A DNA stretch of 64,000 bases from Pelomonas sp. V22 (GCF_030014915.1 NZ_JAGIXS010000007.1:124001-188000); one strand, 5' to 3'. Positions 26,936-36,716 are shown, counted from the first letter of the stretch. Numbers and translations are program-made. The notes: generated from the letters alone by a model not told the origin.

Positions 26936-27421
26936 TCAGGCTCCGGCGGGCTTCTCGAAGCCACCCGCCACCCAGGCCTCGGCGCTTTGCTGGTTGAAGC
27001 GGAAGTCGGGCCGCACGCGCGTTTGCGCCAGCCGCTCGCCGGCGCGGTCATGGGCCGTCAGCAAGGCATGGGGCGCCTCCTCGTCGGGCACGATGTCGAA
27101 GCTGATCGTCAGCCGGTCTTCTTCGGTGTCCACACGCAGCTCCTTGTGCAACTGCGCATGCAGCTGTTGCTCGTGGCGGCGTATCACCTCGGATGCCGTC
27201 TTCACCAGCGTATTGAAGGCATTCACGTCCAGCGGCTTGGGGTTCTTCTTGTCGCGGCCCATGGTCCAGGGGCCGACGAGGGCGGGCTCGGATTCGCCGT
27301 CGAGGTACATGGCCACGGCCCAGCCGTCGTCCTCCTCGTTCTTGATCACTTCGGCGGTCCAGCCCTTGTCGCGCCAGAGGCGGGCTTCGTTGATGGGGTT
27401 TTGGGCTTGGGTCTCGGACAT
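26936..27421 (-). CDS. Conserved-looking hypothetical protein
   Basis: A 161-residue soluble protein with no signal peptide or membrane segment and no motif I recognise. It is rich in charged residues and Trp (ARLWRDKGWTAEVIKNEEDDGWAVAMYLDG), with a predicted alpha/beta character and a helix NTLVKTASEVIRRHEQQLH. The codon bias matches neighbouring genes, so it is probably real. It sits between dnaE2 and the M16 pair, all on the minus strand. Function unknown. Confidence 0.75.
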   Translation of the reverse strand: MSETQAQNPINEARLWRDKGWTAEVIKNEEDDGWAVAMYLDGESEPALVGPWTMGRDKKNPKPLDVNAFNTLVKTASEVIRRHEQQLHAQLHKELRVDTEEDRLTISFDIVPDEEAPHALLTAHDRAGERLAQTRVRPDFRFNQQSAEAWVAGGFEKPAGA

Positions 27422-27462
27422 GCTGCTTCGGTCTTGGGAAAGAGGGGGGGATTGTCGTGAGT

Positions 27463-30400
27463 TCAGCGGAAATCCCGGCTGCCGAGCACCAGGCGGCCCA
27501 GCAGCGGCGAGAGGTCTTCGAAATCGCGGGCCAGCAGGTGCTGGACGCCGCCGTCACCGCGCTGCCATTGGCCGCGCACGGCCAACAGCCGCGAGGCGAG
27601 GATGGTGGAGCGGTGCGCGGCATAGACATCGGGCCAGACGATCACCTGCACCGCACCGGTCTCGTCTTCCAGCGTGATGAACAAGGTGCCCTTGGCCGTC
27701 TGCGGGCGCTGGCGGCCGGTGACCATGCCGCAGGCGCGGGCCGTGCGGCCGCTGGGCCATTGCCGCAATTGCTCGGCGTTCTTGAGGCCGCGCTTGGCGA
27801 GTCGTTCGCGCAGGATGGCCAGCGGATGGCTGCGCAGCGTGAGACCGAGCGAGCGGTAGTCCCACAGCACCTCCTCGCCTTCGGCCGCCTCGGGCAGGAC
27901 GAGCTCGGCCTCGTCGACCGGCGCCTCGCGCAGGAGCGGCGGCGCGCGGCGCAGGGCCGAGGCCTGCCAGACCTGCTGGCGGCGGTGGCCGGCCAGCGAC
28001 ATCAGGGCGTCGGCCGCGGCCAGCAACTGCATGTCGCGCTGGTCGAGCTGGGCGCGCAGGGCCAGGTCTTGCGCGTCGGCAAAAGCGCCTTCGGCACGTG
28101 CCGCGACGATGCGCTCGGCCGCCGCATCCGACAGGCCCGACACCAGGCGCAAGCCCAGGCGCACGGCCGGCTGGTCCTGGCCTTCGCGCAGCTCGAGGCT
28201 GCTGTCCTTGTCGCTGCAGCTCACATCGGCCGGCCTCACCTCGACGCCATGGCGCTGTGCGTCCTGCACCAGCTGGCTCGGCGTGTAGAAGCCCAGCGGC
28301 TGGGAGTTCAAGAGCGCGCACAAGAAGGCCGCCGGCTCATGGCATTTGAGCCAGCTCGACACATAGGTGAGCAGCGCAAAACTGGCCGCATGCGACTCCG
28401 GGAAGCCGTAGGACGAGAAGCCCTTGATCTGCTTGAAGATGCGCTCGGCGAAGTCGTCCTCGTAGCCGTTCTTGCGCATGTTGGTGATGATCTTTTCGTA
28501 GAAGCGCTCCAGGTCGCCGGGGCGCTTCCAGGCCGCCATGGCGCGGCGCAGCTGGTCGGCCTCGCCGGCCGTGAAGTCGGCGGCGATCATGGCCACCTGC
28601 ATCACCTGCTCCTGGAAGATGGGCACGCCGCAGGTGCGCCCGAGGGCGGCCTTCAGCACCTCCTTGGGGTAGTAGATGTCTTCCGGCTTCTTGAAGCGGT
28701 TCTGCAGGTACGGGTGGACCATGCCGCCCTCGATGGGCCCGGGCCGCACGATGGCGACCTCGATCACCAGGTCGTAGAACTTGCGGGGCTTGAGGCGCGG
28801 CAGCATGGACATCTGGGCGCGGCTCTCGATCTGGAACACGCCGACCGTGTCGGCCTTGCAGATCATGTCGTAGGTCGCCACGTCGTCCTGCGGCACGAGG
28901 GCGAGGTCGATCTCGCGGCCACGCAGCTGGCGGTAGAACGCGAAGCAGCGGCGTATGCAGCTGAGCATGCCGAGGGCCAGCACATCGACCTTCATCAGGC
29001 CAGCGGTGTCGAGGTCGTCCTTGTCCCATTCGATGACGGTGCGATTGGGCATAGCCGCGTTCTCTATCGGCACCAGGCGCGATAGCGGCCCCTGTGTGAG
29101 GACGAAGCCGCCCACATGCTGGCTCAGGTGGCGCGGCATGCCCACCAACTGGCGGCTCAAGACCACCAATTGATTCAAGCGCCGGTCTTGCGGATCGAGG
29201 CCGAGTTCGGCCTGCAAGGCCTGCAGCCGCGCGGGCGGCAAGGCCTGGTCGGACCAGCCGCTGTGGTCGCGCACCAGCGCCTCGACCAGTGCCTCCTCCA
29301 GCCCCAGGGCCTTGCCCACGTCGCGGATCGCGCTGCGCGGCTGGTAGCGGATCACGGTGGCGGCGATGGCGGCGCGGTCGCGGCCGTACTTGGTATAGAG
29401 GTACTGGATCACCTCCTCGCGCCGCTCATGCTCGAAGTCCACATCGATGTCGGGCGGCTCGTTGCGCTCCTTGCTGATGAAGCGCTCGAACAAGAGCGTG
29501 CTCTCGGCCGGGTTCACCGAGGTGATGAAGAGGCAGAAGCAGACCACGCTGTTGGCGGCCGAGCCGCGGCCCTGGCAGAGGATCTCTATCGAGCGGGCGT
29601 ACCGAACGATGTCGGCCACGGTCAGGAAGTAGTGCTCGTACCTCATCTCCGCAATCAGGGCCAGCTCGTGCTCGACCCGCTCTCGCCACCTTTCGCCGCC
29701 GTCTTGCGGCCAGCGCTTCTTCATGCCGATTTCCGTCAGCGCGCGCAGATGGCTGGCCGGTGTGGCGCCCTCAGGGATCACTTCGCTGGGATAGTGATAG
29801 GCCAGCTCGTCAATGGAGAACTTGCAGGCCTCGGCCACCTTCAGCGTCTGCGCCAGCAGCTCGGGCGCGTAGAGCTGGGCCAGGCGCAGCTTGCTGCGCA
29901 GGTGGCGCTCGGCATTGGGCTGCATGTCGAGGCCGCATTCGGTGATGGGCCGGCCCACGCGCACGGCCGTCAGTACATCCTGCAAGGCCTTGCGTGAGCG
30001 GCGGTGCATGTGCACGTCGCCGCTGGCCACCAGGGGCAAGGCCGTGGCCTCGGAGACGCTGCGCAGGCGCTGCAACCACCGTTCATCGCCCAGCTCCTGC
30101 AAGAGCTCCACGGCAATCCAGGCGCGGCCGGTGAAATGCCGCAGCAGCCAGCCGGCCTGATCGAGCAGCTCGGCATCGCTGGCCTCGCGGCGTGGCACCA
30201 GCAGGGCCAGGCAATCGTCCAGCACCTGGGGGCGCAAGTCGGACCAGCTCAGCCGGTACTCGCCCTTGGTGGCGCTCGCACGGCGCAGGCCGGTAATGAA
30301 CTGGCAGAGATTGCCGTAGCCATTCATGTTGCGGGCCAGGATCAGCAGCTTGAAGGCCGGCTCGCCGCTGGCATCGCGCACCAGGAACTCGCTGCCGATG

Positions 30401-30687
30401 AGGAGCTTGGGGCGCGGCAGCCCGGCCAGATGCTCGGGCGGATCGTTCTTCAGCCGGCGCAGATGCGCATGGGCCCGCACCACGCCGGCCAGCGAGCATT
30501 CATCGGTGATGGCCAAAGCCTCGTAGCCCAGCTCGGTGGCGCGTTCGACCAGCTCATCGGGGTCTGACGCGCCGCGCAGGAAGCTGAAGCTCGAAAGACA
30601 GTGGACCTCGGCATAGCCCGGCAGGCCGAACTGATCCGGCGCATCGTCGGGCTGCTCTGGAGCCAGCTCTGCAGGATCGTGCTTCAT
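27463..30687 (-). CDS. dnaE2: Error-prone DNA polymerase DnaE2 (ImuC)
   Basis: Alpha-subunit-type DNA polymerase that extends past lesions during SOS mutagenesis. The 1074-residue sequence has an N-terminal PHP domain (YAEVHCLSSFSFLRGAS, ALAITDE), the catalytic aspartates in PDIDVDF (residues about 412-418), and a C-terminal helix-hairpin-helix and OB-fold region (TARACGMVTGRQRPQTAKGT). The start overlaps the imuB stop by four bases (ATGA); the open frame extends far upstream but overlaps imuB and is not coding. Third gene of imuA-imuB-dnaE2. Confidence 0.96.
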   Translation of the reverse strand: MKHDPAELAPEQPDDAPDQFGLPGYAEVHCLSSFSFLRGASDPDELVERATELGYEALAITDECSLAGVVRAHAHLRRLKNDPPEHLAGLPRPKLLIGSEFLVRDASGEPAFKLLILARNMNGYGNLCQFITGLRRASATKGEYRLSWSDLRPQVLDDCLALLVPRREASDAELLDQAGWLLRHFTGRAWIAVELLQELGDERWLQRLRSVSEATALPLVASGDVHMHRRSRKALQDVLTAVRVGRPITECGLDMQPNAERHLRSKLRLAQLYAPELLAQTLKVAEACKFSIDELAYHYPSEVIPEGATPASHLRALTEIGMKKRWPQDGGERWRERVEHELALIAEMRYEHYFLTVADIVRYARSIEILCQGRGSAANSVVCFCLFITSVNPAESTLLFERFISKERNEPPDIDVDFEHERREEVIQYLYTKYGRDRAAIAATVIRYQPRSAIRDVGKALGLEEALVEALVRDHSGWSDQALPPARLQALQAELGLDPQDRRLNQLVVLSRQLVGMPRHLSQHVGGFVLTQGPLSRLVPIENAAMPNRTVIEWDKDDLDTAGLMKVDVLALGMLSCIRRCFAFYRQLRGREIDLALVPQDDVATYDMICKADTVGVFQIESRAQMSMLPRLKPRKFYDLVIEVAIVRPGPIEGGMVHPYLQNRFKKPEDIYYPKEVLKAALGRTCGVPIFQEQVMQVAMIAADFTAGEADQLRRAMAAWKRPGDLERFYEKIITNMRKNGYEDDFAERIFKQIKGFSSYGFPESHAASFALLTYVSSWLKCHEPAAFLCALLNSQPLGFYTPSQLVQDAQRHGVEVRPADVSCSDKDSSLELREGQDQPAVRLGLRLVSGLSDAAAERIVAARAEGAFADAQDLALRAQLDQRDMQLLAAADALMSLAGHRRQQVWQASALRRAPPLLREAPVDEAELVLPEAAEGEEVLWDYRSLGLTLRSHPLAILRERLAKRGLKNAEQLRQWPSGRTARACGMVTGRQRPQTAKGTLFITLEDETGAVQVIVWPDVYAAHRSTILASRLLAVRGQWQRGDGGVQHLLARDFEDLSPLLGRLVLGSRDFR

Positions 30688-32000
30688 GCAAACACCCCGT
30701 GCAGATACCAATGCGAGCGCTCGCCGCCCAGGCGCTCGTGAAAGATCCAGAGCAGCGCCTGCTCGGGGTTGCGGGCCAGGAAATAGTCGCGCTGCTGATG
30801 CTCGGCCTGCTGCAGGCCCGGCTGCCCCCACCAGCCACCCTCGATGCGCTGCGGCCCGGCCAGCATCTGCAGCTCGCCCCGGTAGAGCGGCTTGTCGTGA
30901 TGGGCGAGCAGGCGCTGCGGCGGCTCGATCAGCCAGCTGGGCTGGGGTTGCAGGGGCGGCCTGGCCTTGGCTGCAGGCAAGACCTGGCCCCAGGGAATCC
31001 AGTCCTGCATGCATTCGAGCCGGTGGTCCTCGCGGGCCACGGCGCGGCGCACGTTGTGGGCACCGAGGCGCACGGCCAGGCGCTCGAGCAATTGGTTGGC
31101 GGGCTCGCGGGCCTGCTCGGGGCCGTCGGCCAGCAGCGAGTCGCTTTCGATCTGCAGCAGCTCGATGGTGTCGGCGCTGAGCCGCAACTCGCCGGCTGGC
31201 GCGGCCAGTTGCGTCTGCGCCAGGTGCTCGCCGAGCAGGCGGCGCAGGTGCATGAAATCGCGCGTGCCGTCGGCGGTGCCGAGGCGCAGCTCGCCGCCGG
31301 CGCCGGCCTCCTTGGGGCGCATCGCATCGTGCTGCCAGGCCAGGGTCAGCTGCTTGATGCCGGCCTGGCGCGCGGCCAGCCAGGCGCAGAGCTGGCGCAA
31401 GAGCGGCTCGCTGTAGTGCAGCAGGGCCGGCGCATGCTCGATGCGGAAGGGCAGCTCCAGCCGCGCACTGAAACGCTCGGGCGCCTGCACCCATTCGTGT
31501 GCCTCGGGGGCGAGGCCGTAGGCCTGGTCCAGCGCGGCGAACAGGGCGGCGCCAAAGCGCCTGGCCGTGGCGCCGCGCGGCAGGGCGCGCAGCTCGGCCA
31601 GGCGGCGGCAGCCCAGGCGCTCCAGCATGGCCGCTTCGGCAGCGGCGGCCGTGAGGCAGGCCAGCGGCAGGGCGTCGAGCAGCTCGGGCAGCGGCCGTGC
31701 GAAGCCATTGAGCACGCCGCCACGCGCCAGGGCCAGCGCACCGAGGCTGGTGGGCGCCCAGGCCAGGCCGCTCAAGGCGAGGCCCAGCGCCTGCGCTTCA
31801 TCGACGAGGCGGCGGTGCAGCGCGCGCCGGCCACCGAACAGGCGCAGGCTGGCGCCCACCTCCAGCAGCACGGCTTCTTCGAGCAGGGCCACGCGCGGCG
31901 TGAACTGCAGGGCCCACCAGGCCAGGGTCTGCTGCAGCTCGGCCGGGGCGCCCGGCTCATTGCAGGGCCGCAGCGCGAGCCAATGCGGGCGCGGGCTCAT
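30684..32000 (-). CDS. imuB: ImuB, Y-family polymerase-like translesion protein
   Basis: A 438-residue protein related to Y-family polymerases (DinB/UmuC). By family knowledge ImuB is catalytically inactive and acts as an adaptor that brings ImuA and DnaE2 to the sliding clamp. Visible features are the little-finger and thumb-like segments and LACLTAAAAEAAMLERLGCRRLAELRALPRG in the HhH region. The N-terminal palm lacks the acidic pair of active members. Starts and stops overlap both neighbours by ATGA, so the three genes are translationally coupled. Confidence 0.92.
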   Translation of the reverse strand: MSPRPHWLALRPCNEPGAPAELQQTLAWWALQFTPRVALLEEAVLLEVGASLRLFGGRRALHRRLVDEAQALGLALSGLAWAPTSLGALALARGGVLNGFARPLPELLDALPLACLTAAAAEAAMLERLGCRRLAELRALPRGATARRFGAALFAALDQAYGLAPEAHEWVQAPERFSARLELPFRIEHAPALLHYSEPLLRQLCAWLAARQAGIKQLTLAWQHDAMRPKEAGAGGELRLGTADGTRDFMHLRRLLGEHLAQTQLAAPAGELRLSADTIELLQIESDSLLADGPEQAREPANQLLERLAVRLGAHNVRRAVAREDHRLECMQDWIPWGQVLPAAKARPPLQPQPSWLIEPPQRLLAHHDKPLYRGELQMLAGPQRIEGGWWGQPGLQQAEHQQRDYFLARNPEQALLWIFHERLGGERSHWYLHGVFA

Positions 32001-32905
32001 TGTGAAACCTCCGTGCTGCGCACTGCGGTGCGAGCCCACTTCGTAGCGGCCGGGCGGGGCTCCTGCGAGGTCTCCAGGATCTTGTGCGGTGCGCTGGCGG
32101 GCTGCAGCAGGCGTGTGGCCAGCACATCAGCGAGGGCCGAGGGCAGGGCCGGCAGCTGCAGCGGTGCATCGAGTGCCGGGCCCCGCCGCTTGAGGATTTG
32201 CACCTCCAGGCGCCAGTGGCTGCCCGGCGCCAGCCGCAAGCGCAAAGGCGCCGCCGAGGACTGCGCCTGCACCGCCAAGGGCCGGAACAAAAAGACCGGC
32301 GCGCTGCAGGCCAGGGCGGCGGCCTGCAGGCGGCGGATCTGCTCGGGCCGGGCCGCCGGCAGCCAGGCCAGCAGGGCTGCGGCGGCATTGGCCTTGATCG
32401 CCTGCTCGGTGGCCCACAGGGCCTGCTCGGCCTGGGGCGGGGCGATCCAGACCAGCTGCTGCTCGCTGAGACCATGGGCGAGCAGGCCCGGCAGATGCGG
32501 CGCATAGGGCGGATTGATCAGCAGCACCGGGCGCAGCGCTGGCGCGGGGCTCCGGGGCTTCTTGCGGCCGGCCGGCTGCGGCAGCGGGCGGGGTGCTTGC
32601 AGCAGGCCGCGCAGCGCCGGCCCCAGCAGCCGCCATTCGGCCATGCCGCCCTGGGCTTGCAGGATCTCGCAGACCGAGCGCGTGGGCCAGCCGCCGCCGG
32701 GCAACTGGGCGTCGAGCTCGGCAAAGCCGCTGGCGACGCAAGGGCTGCTGCAGCCGCCCAGGCTGGCGGCGCGCCACAGCCGTGGGTCGGCCAGCAGGGC
32801 CTCGGTGGGCGAGCCGGCGGGCGGGGCGCCGAGCGGCACCGTGGAAGGGAAGAAGACGGCCGGCGGCTGGAGCGCTGCGGCCGTCCTGAAGAGGGGGGAG
32901 GGCAT
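31997..32905 (-). CDS. imuA: ImuA, RecA/SulA-like translesion synthesis protein
   Basis: A 302-residue member of the ImuA family, which is distantly RecA-like and needed for induced mutagenesis with ImuB and DnaE2. The family opening is recognisable (LPGGGWPTRSVCEIL, near residue 70), as is the segment LSEQQLVWIAPPQAEQALWATEQAI. The ATG at 32903-32905 lies eight bases downstream of a perfect LexA box. No ribosome-binding site is evident in the short leader. Confidence 0.9.
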   Translation of the reverse strand: MPSPLFRTAAALQPPAVFFPSTVPLGAPPAGSPTEALLADPRLWRAASLGGCSSPCVASGFAELDAQLPGGGWPTRSVCEILQAQGGMAEWRLLGPALRGLLQAPRPLPQPAGRKKPRSPAPALRPVLLINPPYAPHLPGLLAHGLSEQQLVWIAPPQAEQALWATEQAIKANAAAALLAWLPAARPEQIRRLQAAALACSAPVFLFRPLAVQAQSSAAPLRLRLAPGSHWRLEVQILKRRGPALDAPLQLPALPSALADVLATRLLQPASAPHKILETSQEPRPAATKWARTAVRSTEVSQ

Positions 32906-32912
32906 GTTTGAA

Positions 32913-32932
32913 TACTGTATGAACGTACAGTA
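32913..32932 (-). promoter_or_regulatory. LexA (SOS) box of imuA-imuB-dnaE2
   Basis: The 20-bp palindrome TACTGTATGAACGTACAGTA contains CTGT-N8-ACAG, the LexA consensus of beta- and gammaproteobacteria. It overlaps the likely -10 box and ends eight bases before the imuA start, so repression should be tight until DNA damage. Confidence 0.92.
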
Positions 32933-32934
32933 TA
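32929..32934 (-). promoter_or_regulatory. Candidate -10 box of imuA
   Basis: TATACT on the minus strand overlaps the upstream arm of the LexA box. It predicts a leader of about 16 bases. The -35 is not clear. Confidence 0.45.
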
Positions 32935-33066
32935 TGAATCAACAAGCGCGGTGCAAGCCCCCGGACTGCCCATTGCTTCACGGACGGCTCAGCGGCGGTG
33001 CCAGAGCAAAAACGAGGGTTTACACGGCATCGTCATAATCCGGGAAAACCCTTGACCTCTGGACGC

Positions 33067-33660
33067 ATGAGCTTGAACGCCTCCGATGCCTGGCCCGCGC
33101 TGCTGACCGAGCGCCTGCTGCTGCGCGCGCCGCAGCCGGCCGACCTGGCGGCGCTCTACGAGATCCAGTCCGACCCGGTCAGCCAGCGCTTCAGCCCGAG
33201 CGCCATGCCCGGCTCGCGCGAGGAGGTGCTGCTGCAGCTCGATGACTGGCTGGCCCATTGGCAGGCCCATGAGTTCGGCTACTGGGCGATTGCGCGGCGT
33301 GAGCAGCCCGAGGAGCTGCTGGGTTTTGGCGGCCTGATGCACCGCACGGTGGCGGGCAGCCCGGGCCTGGCCCTGTACTTCCGCTTCCGGCCCCAGGCCT
33401 GGGGCCAGGGCTATGCGGCAGAGATGACGCAGGCGGCGCTGACCCTGGCCTTCGAGCAACTACAGGCGCTCGCCGTGGGCGCCGTGGTGCAGCCGGCCAA
33501 CACGCCGTCACGCAAGACGCTGGAGCGCGCCGGCCTGCGGCTCAAGGGCTCGCTGGCCAATGTGCCGGGCCAGCCGGCCGACCTGCTCTACGAGATCAGC
33601 GCCGCCCATTACGCCGAGATGCCCCGGCTGCCGCCTCAGGCCACGCCTTTCGGGGCCTGA
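33067..33660 (+). CDS. GNAT-family N-acetyltransferase (RimJ/RimL type)
   Basis: A 197-residue acetyltransferase with the RimJ/RimL-like start LLTERLLLRAPQPADLAAL and the acetyl-CoA-binding segment FRPQAWGQGYAAEM (near residue 105). The late NTPSRKTLERAGLRLKG is typical of the group. Substrate unknown. The ATG at 33067 matches the family's N-terminus; an upstream GTG at 32998 adds residues unlike the family. Divergent from imuA. Confidence 0.88.
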   Translation: MSLNASDAWPALLTERLLLRAPQPADLAALYEIQSDPVSQRFSPSAMPGSREEVLLQLDDWLAHWQAHEFGYWAIARREQPEELLGFGGLMHRTVAGSPGLALYFRFRPQAWGQGYAAEMTQAALTLAFEQLQALAVGAVVQPANTPSRKTLERAGLRLKGSLANVPGQPADLLYEISAAHYAEMPRLPPQATPFGA

Positions 33661-33693
33661 CGGGGGCTGATCCCGCTGCCAGGCGCGGCCCGT

Positions 33694-36534
33694 TCAGGGC
33701 GCGCCCGTGATCACCCAGACCCAGTTCGCCGGCTTGAGCAAGGCCTGCAGCGCCTGCTGCACCTGGGCCGGTGTGACGGCCGCGAGGGCCTCGTCGTCGC
33801 GCAACTGGGTGGAGAGGAAGCTGCTGCCACGATCCAGCTGGCCCAGCAGCATGCCGCTCAGCGGAGCTTCGTTGCTGCGGCCCTGGCGGCGTTCGCCCAT
33901 CAGCTGGCGGCGGGCCTGGTCCAGCTCGGCGGCCGTGACGCCCTCGGCCAGCAGTTTCTCCAGCTCCTCATGCATCGTGGCCTCGATGCGTGCCGCCGCT
34001 GCCGGCGCACCGGTGGCCTGGATGTTCAGCCGGGCGCGGTCGCCGGTTTCCGGCACGGCCATCTGCAAGCCCACGTTGTAGCTGATCGCATCCTGCTGGC
34101 GCAGCTTGTTTCCGAGGCGGCTGCCGCCGCCATTGGCCAGGATGCGCGCGCCCAGTACGAAGGCCGGATAGGCCGGATCGGCCCGGTTCAGTGGCAGCTC
34201 CTGCTGCAGGCTGACCAGGGCCGAGCCCTTGCCGCCGCCGCTTGCCACGAAGCGCGCGCCGGCCAGCGGCCGGTGCGGCAAGACCTGGCGTTCGAAGGCC
34301 GGCGCGTCGGCCAGCTTCCAGCCGCCGAAATAGCGCTCCAGCAGCTCGAACAGCTGCTCCGGCCAACTGCCGACCACGGCCACCTGCACCTGGTTGGCCG
34401 ACCAGAAGCGGCGCTGGAAATCGCGCAGATCGGCCAGCTTTATCGTGCGGTAGAGGGCTGCGAGTTCTTCGTTCGAGGGCTGGTACTGCGGGTCACCCGG
34501 CTGCAGCGACCATTCGCGGTTCTGGTGCTGGCGCAGCTGCTCATGGGCGGCCGCAGCCGGCTCGCGCGCAGCGGCAGCCAGCCGGGCCAGGCGGTTGTCG
34601 CGCAGGCGCAGGAAGGCGGCTTCGGGCAGCAGCGGCTGGCGCAGCTGGTCGCTGAGCAGGCTCAGCACGGCCGCCAGCCGGCGCTTGTTGGTCTTGACCT
34701 GCACGGTGAGGCCCTGGGGGCCGCCGATGACCTGCACGCTGGCCTGCAGTTCCAGCTTGAGCTGGCGGATCTCGGCCGCGCTCATCAGCATCGAGCCTTC
34801 GTCCAGCAGCTCGTCCAGCAGGCGCCAGCCCTGGAACTTGGCCATGTCGGCGGCGCTGCCCCAGCGCAGCGTCAGCTGCAGGAACAGCGCGTCGTCGGGC
34901 GCAGGCTTGGGCAGCGTGGCCAGCAGCAGGCCGCTCGGCAACTGATAGCGGCGCACCTGGCGCTCCAGCGCGCGCGGATCGGGATCGAATGCGGGCAGGG
35001 GCGTGGCCGACGCGGCGGCGGCCATCGGTGCCGGCGGCGGCGGCGGCGGCGATTCGACCTTGAGCTGATCCAGCCCCTGGGTCGGATCGGGCTGGGCCGA
35101 AGGCAGTTGCACCGGCTTGGAGAACAGGCCGGCCAGGCCGCTGACGCTCGTCTCGACGACCTGCGGCTCACTGCCCAGCGCCGCGTCGCTGAAGCCATGC
35201 ACCTGGGTGCGGTTCTCGGCACGCAGATAGCTGCGGCCCAGCTCGCGCACCTGCTCGGCCGTGACCTGGGGCAGGGTCTCGATCAGCTTGAACGGCAGGC
35301 GCCAATCGCCGGCACCGACGGCATCGCTGAGCAGGGCCGAGGCCGACGCCGGCTCCTGCAACCGCTGGCGCAGCTGCTGCACCAACTGCGACTTGATCAG
35401 CTGCAGCAGCTCGGCCGGCGGCTTGTCGCGGCCGCCGTCTTCGAGCCGGCTGATCCAGCGCGACTCGAGCTTCTCCAGCGCCTCGCGGCCGGCGGCGTCG
35501 CTGCTGCTGCTGTCGGGCAGCTGCAGCGACAGGCCGATCACGAAGGGCTCGCGCGTCAGCTGCAGGCCGGTCAGCGGCACGGTCTGGTGCGGGCGTTCGA
35601 GGCTGCGCCCATGGCTGGCCGAGAGGCCCGACAGCCAGGCCTGCAGCACCCACAGGGCCGGCGTCTGCGCGGCGCTGGGCACGCGGTAGGCGAGGGCCAG
35701 CGCGCTGGACGGCGTCTGCAGCGTGACGATGCGCGGGCCCTGTTGGGCTGGCTCGCTGGCGACCGGTGTGGCCAGCGCTTCCGCCGGCGCGCGTACAGGG
35801 CCGAACTGCTCGGCCACGGCGGCCAGGGCGGCCTGCTCGTCGAAGGCGCCGGCAATCATCAGCACCGCGTTGTCGGGCCGGTAGTGGCGCGCATAGAAGC
35901 TGCGCAGCGTGGGCAGCGAGAGCTGCTCCAGGTCCTGGCGGAAGCCGATCACCGGCCGGCCATAGGGATGCTGGCGGAAGGCGCCGGCCATCAGGCCGTG
36001 GTACAGCAGGCTGTTCACCGCCGTACCGCGCAGGCCCATCTCGTTCAGCACGATGGGCTTTTCCTTTTCGAAGTCCACCGCCTCCAGCCGCGACTGCTGC
36101 ATGCGCGTGGCCTCCAGCCGCAGGATCTGGGCGAGCGTGGCGGGGTTGGGCGCGAAGCTGCTGAAGTAGTTCGTGCGGTCCAGGCTGGTGGTGCCGTTGT
36201 AGCGGGCCGAGAGGCGGCGGAACTCATCACCCAGGTCCGCGACGCTCGACGTGCCCCGGAAGGTCACATGCTCCAGCAAGTGCGCCATGCCGGCTTCGCC
36301 CTTGCCTTCGTGGCGGCTGCCCACCTTGTAGATCACCGTCACCTGGGTCTGGCTCTGCGCGGGCTGCGGCATCAGCAGCACCTGCAGGCCATTGGCCAAC
36401 CGGTACTCGCGGATGCCGCCGAGCTGGCGCTGCTCGGTGAGGCCCTCGGGCAGTGCGGCAGCGTGGGTGGCTGCATGGGCTGCGGCCAGCAGCAGGCAGG
36501 CGGCGGCGAGGAGCCGGTGCAGGGGCTGGGTCAT
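33694..36534 (-). CDS. Fused M16-family peptidase (pitrilysin-like, two halves in one chain)
   Basis: A 946-residue exported peptidase. A signal peptide ends near residue 27 (AATHAAA). The N-terminal half carries the zinc motif HLLEH at residues 85-89 and is catalytic. A Pro-rich linker (PPPPPAP, near residue 495) leads to a second M16 half that has no HXXEH. It is therefore the single-chain counterpart of the split pair at 23958-26817. A GAGGGAG element precedes the ATG. Likely periplasmic; substrates unknown. Confidence 0.93.
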   Translation of the reverse strand: MTQPLHRLLAAACLLLAAAHAATHAAALPEGLTEQRQLGGIREYRLANGLQVLLMPQPAQSQTQVTVIYKVGSRHEGKGEAGMAHLLEHVTFRGTSSVADLGDEFRRLSARYNGTTSLDRTNYFSSFAPNPATLAQILRLEATRMQQSRLEAVDFEKEKPIVLNEMGLRGTAVNSLLYHGLMAGAFRQHPYGRPVIGFRQDLEQLSLPTLRSFYARHYRPDNAVLMIAGAFDEQAALAAVAEQFGPVRAPAEALATPVASEPAQQGPRIVTLQTPSSALALAYRVPSAAQTPALWVLQAWLSGLSASHGRSLERPHQTVPLTGLQLTREPFVIGLSLQLPDSSSSDAAGREALEKLESRWISRLEDGGRDKPPAELLQLIKSQLVQQLRQRLQEPASASALLSDAVGAGDWRLPFKLIETLPQVTAEQVRELGRSYLRAENRTQVHGFSDAALGSEPQVVETSVSGLAGLFSKPVQLPSAQPDPTQGLDQLKVESPPPPPPAPMAAAASATPLPAFDPDPRALERQVRRYQLPSGLLLATLPKPAPDDALFLQLTLRWGSAADMAKFQGWRLLDELLDEGSMLMSAAEIRQLKLELQASVQVIGGPQGLTVQVKTNKRRLAAVLSLLSDQLRQPLLPEAAFLRLRDNRLARLAAAAREPAAAAHEQLRQHQNREWSLQPGDPQYQPSNEELAALYRTIKLADLRDFQRRFWSANQVQVAVVGSWPEQLFELLERYFGGWKLADAPAFERQVLPHRPLAGARFVASGGGKGSALVSLQQELPLNRADPAYPAFVLGARILANGGGSRLGNKLRQQDAISYNVGLQMAVPETGDRARLNIQATGAPAAAARIEATMHEELEKLLAEGVTAAELDQARRQLMGERRQGRSNEAPLSGMLLGQLDRGSSFLSTQLRDDEALAAVTPAQVQQALQALLKPANWVWVITGAP

Positions 36535-36716
36535 CGTGGAACTCCCTCGGGGCGGTGCTGTTCTAGGTATGAGGGCGGGATGGTAGCGGTGTCGTTGGGG
36601 CGACTGGAGGGAGTGGCAGCTGCAGGCTGTGAGCAGTCATCCGCGGCCGCTTGCTCGAATGGCCGCGGTGGCTGGAAGCGGTCACTCGACGGGCGGCGCT
36701 GCGAGAGGTCGCGGCC

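Noticed and set aside
26818-27051. Upstream extension of the active M16 gene
   Set aside because: It precedes a normal signal peptide with its own ribosome-binding element and has no family similarity.
30688-31494. Upstream extension of the dnaE2 reading frame
   Set aside because: It overlaps imuB completely, is Arg/Ala/Pro-rich shadow sequence, and the DnaE2 family start is at 30687.
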